NCBI GenBank assembly: GCA_024222395.1
Contig: JAAEPE010000183.1
Span: forward strand, 1 to 39,629
Direction of reading: 5' to 3'
Length of the DNA stretch: 39,629 nt
Source of the DNA: Myxococcales bacterium
GTDB taxonomy: Bacteria > Myxococcota_A > Polyangia > Haliangiales > Haliangiaceae
Numbering within the stretch: the first letter of the stretch is position 1; every line of letters begins with the position of its first letter. This document shows, piece after piece, positions 1 to 7,003 of this stretch. The notes under the pieces are model-generated. The model was not told the origin of the DNA. It was given only the letters and a program-made list of their open reading frames with translations, and ran no database searches. A program made the translations under genes and the position numbers.

Positions 1-2
1 AA

Positions 3-152
3 CCGAGCTTGTATCGCGTGACAGCGCTCGTCCTCGGCTACCTGCCTACGATCCTCGCCGCGGGTACGGCGAGCGAGTTTCGCAAAGTAGTCGAGCATTT
101 CGAACAAGCACTCTGGCGCGAGGGCGTGAATCCGAACCCTGCTCGCCACTAG
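3..152 (+). CDS. C-terminal end of an unidentified protein (possibly a TetR-type regulator)
   Basis: An open frame enters from the left edge and runs 49 codons to a TAG stop. The visible tail is helical in character (ALVLGYLPTILAAG, then EFRKVVEHFEQALWREG) and ends in a short polar stretch. The pattern of a hydrophobic helix followed by an amphipathic helix near the C-terminus fits the ligand-binding domain of TetR-like regulators, but no diagnostic motif is present because the N-terminal DNA-binding part lies outside the window. Codon use looks like that of the neighbours. Family assignment is a guess; that it is coding is fairly likely. Confidence 0.45.
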   Translation, partial: PSLYRVTALVLGYLPTILAAGTASEFRKVVEHFEQALWREGVNPNPARH

Positions 153-279
153 AAGGCGAGCCTGTACGCGCGAGAGATTTCAGGTGCTCGCTAACCGATC
201 ACCAGTGGAGGCTTGCCAGATTTGCTTCATGACGAAATCTCAAGAGTCACTTTGTCAACTTGTCCATCGCGCTCCTCAG

Positions 280-618
280 CTAGATCGCACTGACGGTTTT
301 TTGAAGCCATGCTGTGGCGCCCGCCCTCTTCGCCTTGGCAAAAGACAAGTCCGGGTTTGCCTCGTTCGTGAGCATCACTACCGGGACCTCTTGAAACTTT
401 GGATTCCGCCGCACCTCTCGCTGCATTTCGAGGCCGCTTATCACCGGCATATTCACATCGATTAGGAGGGCCGCCACTGACTCCATTTCGTCAAGACGAT
501 CAAGACCATCAAGACCGTCTTGCGCCTCAGTGAGACGATAGCCAGCCGGGGTAAGTGCCCGGACCACAAGTGCCCTCGCATCACGAGAATCATCTACCAC
601 TAGGATTTCCTGAGACAT
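280..618 (-). CDS. Single-domain response regulator (CheY-like receiver)
   Basis: A 112-residue stand-alone receiver domain that would accept phosphate from a histidine kinase and signal through protein contacts. Visible landmarks are the acidic pair D9-D10 in ILVVDDSRD, the phospho-acceptor D54 in LLIDVNMP, the switch Thr T84 in VMLTNE and the conserved Lys K107 in WLQK. The start at 618 is chosen because AAGGA lies just upstream and the protein then begins directly with the first beta strand; a longer in-frame start at 690 would add 24 residues with no receiver homology. There is no output domain. It is transcribed away from the SDR gene. No kinase is nearby, so its partner is unknown. A short DGLDGLDRLD repeat sits in the loop before the phosphorylation site. 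Confidence 0.9.
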   Translation of the reverse strand: MSQEILVVDDSRDARALVVRALTPAGYRLTEAQDGLDGLDRLDEMESVAALLIDVNMPVISGLEMQREVRRNPKFQEVPVVMLTNEANPDLSFAKAKRAGATAWLQKTVSAI

Positions 619-742
619 TCCATCCTTGCGATAAGATTCTAGGCGCCATGCAGATAGTAAATCGGACCGCTCACGAGCAACTAAAGGCACAACTGACCGC
701 TATTGCGGTCTCAGTGACGGTAGCGACCAAGGATCGGCGACT

Positions 743-1447
743 GTGAGCGTATCTGCGGTCATCACCGGCGCTAGTCAGGGAATCGGCGAGGCCATCGCCA
801 TGGCCTTTGCGAGCCAGCCCGGGTCCCGGCTCTTCTTGCTTGCCCGCAATGAGAGAGCGCTCAAAGCGGTCGCTGGGCGCTGCCTCGCACTTGGTGCCCA
901 CGCCGAAGCCATCGCCTGCGATCTCACCGACGAAGTTGCGGTGGCACAAGCAACCGGTGATCTCGCCGACCGCGGAGAAACTCCAGATCTGCTCATCAAC
1001 AACGCGGGTAGATTCGTAGAACAAGAGTTGTTCTCGACCACCGCCGCGGAATTCCGCGACGCCCTCGATGCGAATCTGACCAGTGCCTTCCTAATGACCC
1101 GAGCGCTGGCGCCGGCGATGATGGAACGCGGCCACGGCACGATATTCTTCATGGGATCGGTTGCGAGCAGGGAGGGGTATCCTCTCTGCGGCTCCTACTG
1201 CGCCGCCAAACACGGGCTATTGGGTTTGGCTCGCTCGGTTCGGCTGGCAACACAGAATGCCGGTTTACGAGTCACGACGATCATGCCCGGTGCAACTGAG
1301 TCACCTAGCTGGAGTACTTCTGAGGTCTCCAAAGCACGGCTGATGCCTGCGGAGGATATCGCTCAGAGCGTGCTCTCGATCTATCAGCTCTCGTCTCGGA
1401 GCGTCGTCGAAGAAATCGTCTTGCGACCGGTCGGCGGGGACCTCTAG
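743..1447 (+). CDS. Short-chain dehydrogenase/reductase
   Basis: A 234-residue classical SDR, predicted to be a cytosolic NAD(P)-dependent oxidoreductase. The cofactor-binding glycine motif TGASQGIG is at residues 8-15, NNAG at 86-89, and the catalytic set is N111, S139, Y152 and K156 (YCAAK). Length matches the family. The start is GTG, with AAGGA a few bases upstream in the leader and the first beta strand starting immediately after. The substrate cannot be told from sequence; many SDRs of this size reduce 3-oxoacyl or small carbonyl substrates. The stop codon overlaps the stop of the convergent patatin gene by a shared CTAG. Confidence 0.92.
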   Translation: MSVSAVITGASQGIGEAIAMAFASQPGSRLFLLARNERALKAVAGRCLALGAHAEAIACDLTDEVAVAQATGDLADRGETPDLLINNAGRFVEQELFSTTAAEFRDALDANLTSAFLMTRALAPAMMERGHGTIFFMGSVASREGYPLCGSYCAAKHGLLGLARSVRLATQNAGLRVTTIMPGATESPSWSTSEVSKARLMPAEDIAQSVLSIYQLSSRSVVEEIVLRPVGGDL

Positions 1448-2220
1448 CCTGCAACAGAAACGACCGAGCCCTCGATAGGGCAGCCCAGAGCGCGTTTAGT
1501 AGCGTCAAAGGCGGCCTGCATTGCCAATACCCCACGCTCCAGATGGAAAGGGTTGGCCCTTGGGAGCTCCGTGATTCGCAAACTCACCATCGATTCCCTG
1601 GAGGGAATCTGCAGTGCCTTGCTTCCTGCGCGACGCCACGGCGAGCGCGAGGCTATGTGATGATAGAACGTCCGCTCGCTCCCCTGCATGCCATCGAGTC
1701 CCGGTCGGTCGGCTATACCACCGTCGGAGAGCAGCGAGCCGTCGCGACGCACGGGATGAAAGAGCACAGGGAACGCGCACGATGCCATGATGGCGCTCGC
1801 CAACTCTCCATCCTTGAGCACCAGTGTCTTCCGCCTGCCAAGATCATAGGCCGAGATGGACACAGGAGCACGGCACTCAGAGAATGTCTCAACAGGCAGA
1901 AGCTCTTCGAGTTTGGCGCGAAAGAGCCGTCCCCCCAGCAGACCCAATCCGGGTTTCGGATCCCAGAAGTCCGAGCGTTTGAGACTCTGTAGCTCGCATC
2001 CAAGTTCGTCGGCGGAGAGCCCCGCGGCCCACCCCCCCGCGACCAGAGCCCCGGCGCTCGAACCGAATAGACTCTTAGGAGTGAGCCCTTCTGACTCAAG
2101 GGCTCGAAGCATTCCGGTGTGCGCAAAGAAGCTAAAGAAACCAGACGACATCGCCAGGGAGAACGGAGCGGCCGAGAGCCATTCGCCTAGAGTCTCATTT
2201 TGCATGCCGCTTGCTACCAC
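1444..2220 (-). CDS. Patatin-like phospholipase
   Basis: A 258-residue patatin-family acyl hydrolase, predicted to cleave acyl chains from phospholipids or other lipids through a Ser-Asp dyad. The nucleophile elbow GSSAG is near residues 53-57 and the Asp partner is in LLSDGGIADRPG around residue 165. The usual glycine-rich oxyanion loop before the nucleophile is replaced by the unusual SSGFFSFFAHTG. No signal peptide is visible. The GTG at 2220 is favoured because GAGGG lies about 5 nt upstream; an ATG five codons later lacks a ribosome site. The gene begins 6 bp after arfB and is probably co-transcribed with it. Confidence 0.85.
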   Translation of the reverse strand: MVASGMQNETLGEWLSAAPFSLAMSSGFFSFFAHTGMLRALESEGLTPKSLFGSSAGALVAGGWAAGLSADELGCELQSLKRSDFWDPKPGLGLLGGRLFRAKLEELLPVETFSECRAPVSISAYDLGRRKTLVLKDGELASAIMASCAFPVLFHPVRRDGSLLSDGGIADRPGLDGMQGSERTFYHHIASRSPWRRAGSKALQIPSRESMVSLRITELPRANPFHLERGVLAMQAAFDATKRALGCPIEGSVVSVAG

Positions 2221-2226
2221 AGGCCC

Positions 2227-2655
2227 TCAATCCTCGTGACGAGCCTTGCTCCGGCCCTTTTTCACGTCAGATCGCTTGCGCTTGCCGTCGAGACGGCGCC
2301 GAACGGAGGCCTTTGTCGGTCGGGTTGCGCGCCGGTTCTTCGGCCGCACAAGCGCCTTCCGCACGATCGCAGCCAATTTGCTCCGAATCTCCTCTCGATT
2401 GCGAATCTGGGTGCGGTGCTCGTCACAAGTCACCAGGAGTTCGCCCCTATTGGTCAGACGATGTTCCAGAGAATGCAACAGATAAGTGAGTTCAACATCG
2501 CGGAATGCCGAGCTATACTTCGGCACCCATCGCAGTTCCACCTTGGTCGCGACCTTATTGACGTTTTGCCCGCCCGGCCCGGTCGAGGTGACGAACGATT
2601 CTCTAACTTCGCGTTCGGGAATCACGATGCAGTGACTAATGCGGATCTCTCTCAT
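2227..2655 (-). CDS. arfB: Peptidyl-tRNA hydrolase ArfB (ribosome rescue factor)
   Basis: A 142-residue protein with the class-I release-factor hydrolase core: GPGGQNVNK carries the universally conserved GGQ used to hydrolyse peptidyl-tRNA. It lacks the codon-recognition domains of RF1/RF2 and ends in a strongly basic tail (KNRRATRPTKAS... KRKRSDVKKGRSK). In ArfB/YaeJ this tail enters the empty mRNA channel of stalled ribosomes. Length agrees with the family (about 140). It is the first gene of a two-gene minus-strand unit with the patatin gene and is divergent from the vWA lipoprotein gene. Confidence 0.93.
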   Translation of the reverse strand: MREIRISHCIVIPEREVRESFVTSTGPGGQNVNKVATKVELRWVPKYSSAFRDVELTYLLHSLEHRLTNRGELLVTCDEHRTQIRNREEIRSKLAAIVRKALVRPKNRRATRPTKASVRRRLDGKRKRSDVKKGRSKARHED

Positions 2656-2702
2656 GCTCTCGTCGCTCCCAACACCCCGTCCTTCGCGAGGATGCGTTTA
2701 CC

Positions 2703-3794
2703 ATGCCCACCGAATCTCACATGAAAAAACTCAGAATCCACCGCCACGTTGCTGCTCTCTGCTCCCTACTCATCGCCGGTGCGGCCTGCGGCCCCACGGC
2801 AACGGATAGAGACGGCCTTGGAACAACGGATGGAGGAGGTGACGGAAATCCCCCCCAAGCAGATGCCTCGATATTCGCGGATGCATCCTGTGGAGCACAA
2901 ACAGCCGAGATACCACTAATCGAGCTCGGCGATCCACCAGACCTGCTAATCGTGCTCGATCGCAGCGGATCAATGACCCTCCCCCCCGGCTTCCCGATCT
3001 CCTTCGGCGCGAGCAAGTGGGACATCATGGAAAATGCGATTGAGAATATCACCAATACCTACAACAACAACATTCGCTTCGGCGTTGCGTCCTTTCCCTC
3101 GGATGACGATATCTGTGGCGTAACCCCGGGTGCGGACGTGAGCATCGACATTGGCAACGCCCCGGCCGTCAACGCGTGGATGGGTAGCCACTCCCCCGAC
3201 GGCAATACCCCGGCGCATCTAGCATTGCAGAATGCCTCGAGTATCTACTCGGGCCTCGCAGCAAACCCTGGCGGGCAATACGTGCTCTTTGCGACCGATG
3301 GCGCACCCAACTGTGGGGGAACCCCCGTCGATCCGGATACCGGGAGCGCCGACCAGACCGTCGCAGCGGTGACCGCACTAAACGCCCAGGGCGTGGGCAC
3401 CTACGTCTTGGGATTCGGCAGTGTACTGGGCCTCGACACGGGCGTGCTCAACGACGCAGCGATTGCCGGTGGGCACCCCAAACCCGGCGGCCCCCCTCAC
3501 TACTACCATGCAGACGATGCACAGAGCCTGGATGCCGCTCTCATGGCTATCGCCGGTGGCATCGTTGAGCCGTCCTGCTCATTCGACGTCACCGAGACGC
3601 CACCTGATCCGGACTTGGTAACCGTGACAATCGAGGGCACCCCCGTCCCCCGAGACGCCGCGCACAACAACGGCTGGGACTACCACCCCGACGCCAATAC
3701 GATCACCTTCTTCGGCGCCGCGTGCGCTTCGGTGCAAGAGGGCGAAACCAGCGTGAGCTTCGTATTTGGCTGTCCCGGCCCCATCGTAGACTAG
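2703..3794 (+). CDS. von Willebrand A domain lipoprotein
   Basis: A 363-residue predicted surface lipoprotein. An N-terminal hydrophobic segment leads to a Cys in IAGAACG, a plausible though not perfect lipobox, followed by a disordered Gly/Asp linker. The vWA domain starts near residue 80. It shows the metal-ion-dependent adhesion motif DRSGS (residues 86-90), and FATDGAPNCGG further on matches the third acidic position. A C-terminal region after about residue 290 is Cys-containing and of unknown type. The start at 2703 has GAGGA upstream; an ATG six codons later (MKKLRIHRH) would give a more typical signal peptide but no ribosome site. Such proteins are common in Myxococcota envelopes; the ligand is unknown. 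Confidence 0.88.
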   Translation: MPTESHMKKLRIHRHVAALCSLLIAGAACGPTATDRDGLGTTDGGGDGNPPQADASIFADASCGAQTAEIPLIELGDPPDLLIVLDRSGSMTLPPGFPISFGASKWDIMENAIENITNTYNNNIRFGVASFPSDDDICGVTPGADVSIDIGNAPAVNAWMGSHSPDGNTPAHLALQNASSIYSGLAANPGGQYVLFATDGAPNCGGTPVDPDTGSADQTVAAVTALNAQGVGTYVLGFGSVLGLDTGVLNDAAIAGGHPKPGGPPHYYHADDAQSLDAALMAIAGGIVEPSCSFDVTETPPDPDLVTVTIEGTPVPRDAAHNNGWDYHPDANTITFFGAACASVQEGETSVSFVFGCPGPIVD

Positions 3795-3876
3795 CCGCCC
3801 CACTCTTCACGTCTCGCCGACAAACAAGCGAACTTCGTGGTTGAGTTTCTGCGCCTCTCGTCCGCACACTAGTCGG

Positions 3877-4341
3877 GTGTCGCCCCCAGTCGTTACCACC
3901 CCCGACCAGCTGCGTGCCCTCGGCCAGCTCCTCAAGCTTCCGCCCCACAATAAGTTCCTGGGAATCGATCTCGAGAGCGTTGAGGACATGATGATCACGA
4001 CGTCGATTCCCGTTCGCGAGGAGTTCGTTGGTGACGTACACAATGGGCTCCTTCACGGAGGGGTTGTAACGGCTATGCTCGACGCAACGTGTGGGCTCGC
4101 CGTCATGGTCAAGCTTGGCAAACTCACCCGCATCGCCACTCTCGATCTGCGCATCGACTACCTAAAGCCTGCGACGGACGAGTTCACTCTCTACAGCCGC
4201 TGCTCCTGCTACAAGCTTACGCAGCAGATTGCATTCGTACAGGGCACCGCCTTTACCCGCGACGAAGATAGCAACGAGGACGAGATTGCCAAGGCAACCG
4301 GTACCTTCATGATCATTAATCAGCAGAGGGTTCCCTCATGA
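3877..4341 (+). CDS. Hotdog-fold thioesterase (PaaI family), first of a pair
   Basis: A protein of about 154 residues with the hotdog-fold pattern: a helix around HGGVVTAMLDATCGLAVM followed by beta strands (TLDLRIDYLKPA). The HGG plus downstream acidic residue layout is that of PaaI/YdiI-type acyl-CoA thioesterases. The GTG start at 3877 puts the domain near the N-terminus; a TTG at 3841 would extend it by 12 residues, and neither has a strong ribosome site, so the start is uncertain. The stop codon overlaps the next gene's ATG (ATGA), indicating translational coupling with a second thioesterase. The substrate is not known; the context suggests acyl-CoA turnover. Confidence 0.82.
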   Translation: MSPPVVTTPDQLRALGQLLKLPPHNKFLGIDLESVEDMMITTSIPVREEFVGDVHNGLLHGGVVTAMLDATCGLAVMVKLGKLTRIATLDLRIDYLKPATDEFTLYSRCSCYKLTQQIAFVQGTAFTRDEDSNEDEIAKATGTFMIINQQRVPS

Positions 4342-4781
4342 GCATCGTCGACGCAATCTCCAAAGCCCGCGCCGAAGGGCAACCACAAGCCCTTGTTGAG
4401 CATATTCCCTATGCGCGCGCGCTGGGCATGAGCATGAGCATCAAGGAGGGACAACTCGTGGGGCAGATGGACTTCGCTCAGCACCTCATTGGCGACATCG
4501 GAGTTGGTGCGCTGCACGGTGGCACAATTGGCAGCCTTCTAGAGAGCACAGCCATCTTCACCCTGCTCTGGGAAGTGGAGAAGACACAGATGCCGAAAAC
4601 CATCAATCTCACGGTGGAGTATCTGCGCTCTGGTCGGCCAAAGAGGACCTACGCACGTGCGGAGATAGCGCGCCACGGCCGTCGTATTGCCAACGTCCGA
4701 GCTACTGCCTGGCAAGAAGATGTAGACAAGCCGATAGCAGCTGTCTACGCCCACTTTCTCCTGGTCCCGCAAGCCTCCTGA
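4338..4781 (+). CDS. Hotdog-fold thioesterase (PaaI family), second of a pair
   Basis: A 147-residue hotdog protein, related to but clearly distinct from its upstream neighbour. It shows ALHGGTIGSLLESTAIF (the hotdog helix with HGG) and TINLTVEYLRSGRP (the following strand). The ATG lies inside the ATGA overlap with the upstream gene. Two adjacent hotdog genes may encode a heteromeric thioesterase, since hotdog proteins act as dimers or tetramers; this is inference. The esterase gene follows 9 bp later, making a three-gene operon. Confidence 0.85.
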   Translation: MSIVDAISKARAEGQPQALVEHIPYARALGMSMSIKEGQLVGQMDFAQHLIGDIGVGALHGGTIGSLLESTAIFTLLWEVEKTQMPKTINLTVEYLRSGRPKRTYARAEIARHGRRIANVRATAWQEDVDKPIAAVYAHFLLVPQAS

Positions 4782-4790
4782 GCCAACTCG

Positions 4791-5549
4791 ATGCCCAGCG
4801 AAGACACGCCCCCCGCACGCTTTGATTTCGATGGCGGTAGTACGGGAATCCTCCTGCTGCACGGATACACCGGATGCCCATCGGCAGTTCGTCCCATGGG
4901 CGAATACCTGGCCTCGAGGGGCATGAGAGTTGCGGCGCCGCTCTTGCCCGGCCACGGCACTGGCACGGCGGATCTGAACACCCGGACTTGGCGAGAAGTT
5001 GCCGATGCTGCCGCCGAAGAACTCTACGCATTACAGGGGCAATGCGACCGCGTCTTTGTTGGAGGCCTCTCCATGGGGGGCTTGCTCTCATTGCACCTAG
5101 GCCAGCGCTGCAGTGGCATTGCCGGGATCATTCCGATGGCAGCAGCGATCTACGCCAAGAGCCCTTTGCGATTTCTTCTGCCTTTCATTCGGCACGTGGT
5201 GACCACGTTTCCAAAGAGCAACGACCCGCAACTCAGCGTCGAAGACCCCACCTGTGCCGAATTCCTGTGGAGCTATGATCGAGAAGCACTTCACTTCGCT
5301 GCGCAGCTACTCAGACTGATGAAGGAGGTCCGAGCGAATTTCTCGAAAGTTCATCAGCCGCTGCTCATCTTTCAGGGAGCGCATGACAGGACGGTCCCTA
5401 TGAAGGCGGCCCACGCCATCGCTGACGAGTCGAGCAGCCAAGACGTAGAGTTGGTGGTGCTCCCCCATTCGGGGCATTGCCTGAGCGTCGACGGCGAGCG
5501 GGAGCAGGTCTTCTCAAAGTCGTGGCAGTGGATTCAGCGGTTGAGCTAG
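4791..5549 (+). CDS. Alpha/beta hydrolase, carboxylesterase Est30-like
   Basis: A 252-residue alpha/beta hydrolase. ILLLHGYTG near residues 20-28 is the oxyanion-hole strand, GLSMGG near residues 92-97 holds the nucleophilic Ser, HDRTVP near 200 the acid and SGHCLSVD near 230 the catalytic His. Spacing and length match the small bacterial carboxylesterase/monoglyceride lipase group. There is no signal peptide, so it is probably cytosolic. It is the last gene of the thioesterase operon, which suggests that all three products cleave esters or thioesters of acyl chains. Confidence 0.88.
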   Translation: MPSEDTPPARFDFDGGSTGILLLHGYTGCPSAVRPMGEYLASRGMRVAAPLLPGHGTGTADLNTRTWREVADAAAEELYALQGQCDRVFVGGLSMGGLLSLHLGQRCSGIAGIIPMAAAIYAKSPLRFLLPFIRHVVTTFPKSNDPQLSVEDPTCAEFLWSYDREALHFAAQLLRLMKEVRANFSKVHQPLLIFQGAHDRTVPMKAAHAIADESSSQDVELVVLPHSGHCLSVDGEREQVFSKSWQWIQRLS

Positions 5550-6088
5550 GAAGACAGGGTTTGGCGGCTGCGAGCGCAAAACGGGGCCTGACAGCAGAGG
5601 GGCCCATGGATGGCGCAGAAATGTTCCCTGACGCAGCGAGCCAAGTCGCGTTAAATGGGGCATAGGGACACCAGTTCGACCGGGGCCCAGACTCACCTAT
5701 TCGTGTCTAGACCGCCGAGCGTAAACAATGATCGGTCTGATGGTCCTGCGTTCCCGATTGCAGCGTTGCTCATTTCGTCAGTTGCCCCGGCAAGATCCTC
5801 ATTCGCGCCTTGCGCTCGAAAGATCAGAACTCACCATCCTCGGTCATTCTTTCCTCTCGACGGTCTAGTAGCGAGTTTTAAACCTCCTTCTCACGTCCAA
5901 ATAGTGATTCATCATAGGCCCCCCTTCCAATCTCCCACCAATATCCCACTATGAAACCGTGGCGCCGTGCTCCCCTTCAACCTAGCTGCTGTCGCAGCCA
6001 AATAAGCGACCGCTGAGTCCGCTTCTCGCTACTCAAGCACTCCCGAGCCCCAGAGAGCCCCAAGTAGACGGCTAGCTGTCGGCCTTTT
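5550..6088. other. Non-coding stretch carrying MITE copy 1
   Basis: No convincing gene is present. The central 160 bp is a MITE (listed separately). The left flank shows nothing recognisable. The right flank is free of coding signal. Near its end, at about 6068-6081, is the near-palindrome GACGGCTAGCTGTC just before the methyltransferase, which could be an operator but is unsupported by any second copy. Confidence 0.5.
5708..5867 (+). mobile_element. 160-bp MITE, copy 1 (TA-flanked)
   Basis: A short non-autonomous element that recurs in inverted orientation at 27989-28148. The two copies have the same length and differ at about 7 positions by eye. Both ends carry inverted repeats of about 24 nt that start TAGACCG (5708-5731 and 5844-5867). 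The outermost TA on each side is consistent with the TA target duplication typical of IS630/Tc1-mariner elements. It encodes no transposase. An open frame crosses it in both copies (shared peptide includes AFPIAALLISS), but it runs through the repeats and has no start or ribosome site, so it is not called a gene. Confidence 0.85.
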
Positions 6089-6100
6089 ATGCTCTCCATT

Positions 6101-6874
6101 ATGTGGTGGCAGAGCTTCTTCGATACGACTTATCTAGAGTTATGGGCACACCTCCACCCTCGTGAGCTGTGCGAACGCGAAGCAGACTTGCTCGTCGAGC
6201 GACTCGACCTTCGAAGGGGAGATACGATTCTCGACGCTCCCTGCGGATATGGGCGAATAGCAATCCCTCTGGCCAGGCGAGGCATGCGAGTCACCAGCGT
6301 AGATTATTCATCAGACTTACTGGACCACGGACAGAAGTGCGCGAGTTCAGAAGAACTCCGTGTTCCCATCACCTGGCGGCAGGAAGACTTGCGAACCGCT
6401 GAGCTGGGCTCGGCATTCACTGCCGCCATAAACCTGTTTTCAAGCATTGGCTACGGCAGTGAGGAAGACGATCTGGCCACTCTTACCAATTTGCACTCGG
6501 CCCTCACTCCCGGAGGCCAGCTCTTTATCGAAACCATGCACCGAGACGCCATCGTGCACTTCCGAGCACAGGGCAAGACTACGGGTATTCGCGGCCCCTC
6601 GGGCATCACACTCCGCGAACGCAATTCCTTTGATCCGGTGGCCGGCACCATCGAAAGCACCTGGACTTGGACCAGCCCAACCATCGCAGGCAGCCGAACG
6701 AGCACCATTCGCATCTATTCGACGACCGAGCTGGTGGCACTGGTTCGCCGAGCCGGATTCGTGCATGTCCGGTGCTTTGTGGGCCTCACCGGCGAGGCCC
6801 TATGCGAAGCAAATGCGCACGAGCGTCTAGGCCTCCTATGCGTCGCTGCTGGTGGATCGCCCCGAGCCAAATAG
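6101..6874 (+). CDS. Class I SAM-dependent methyltransferase
   Basis: A protein of about 257 residues with a Rossmann-type methyltransferase core. ILDAPCGYGRIAIPLA is motif I (SAM binding), VTSVDYS supplies the acidic residue that holds the SAM ribose, and ITWRQEDLR and AAINLFSSIGY match motifs II-III. The N-terminus WWQSFFDTTYLELW resembles the entry helix of UbiE/Methyltransf_25-like enzymes. The ATG at 6101 is preferred because homologous domains begin at MWW; an ATG four codons upstream is possible. Neither has a clear ribosome site. The substrate is unknown. It stands alone between the MITE and the fad operon. Confidence 0.85.
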   Translation: MWWQSFFDTTYLELWAHLHPRELCEREADLLVERLDLRRGDTILDAPCGYGRIAIPLARRGMRVTSVDYSSDLLDHGQKCASSEELRVPITWRQEDLRTAELGSAFTAAINLFSSIGYGSEEDDLATLTNLHSALTPGGQLFIETMHRDAIVHFRAQGKTTGIRGPSGITLRERNSFDPVAGTIESTWTWTSPTIAGSRTSTIRIYSTTELVALVRRAGFVHVRCFVGLTGEALCEANAHERLGLLCVAAGGSPRAK

Positions 6875-7003
6875 GGACAGAATCGAGGCCGGTTCTCGTG
6901 GTCCTCAGCCTTGTCCAGGAGTGGCAAGACTGCGTATTCTCTGCGCTCTTCTGCGAGCCATCCGTGTGAGCAGAGAAACCCGCGGAGAAAGAGAACCTCA
7001 GAT

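Noticed and set aside
5655..5954. Open frame across MITE copy 1, with a matching peptide in copy 2 (about 50 shared residues)
   Set aside because: The shared peptide follows from the shared repeat; the frame runs through the inverted ends and has no ribosome site or family signal.
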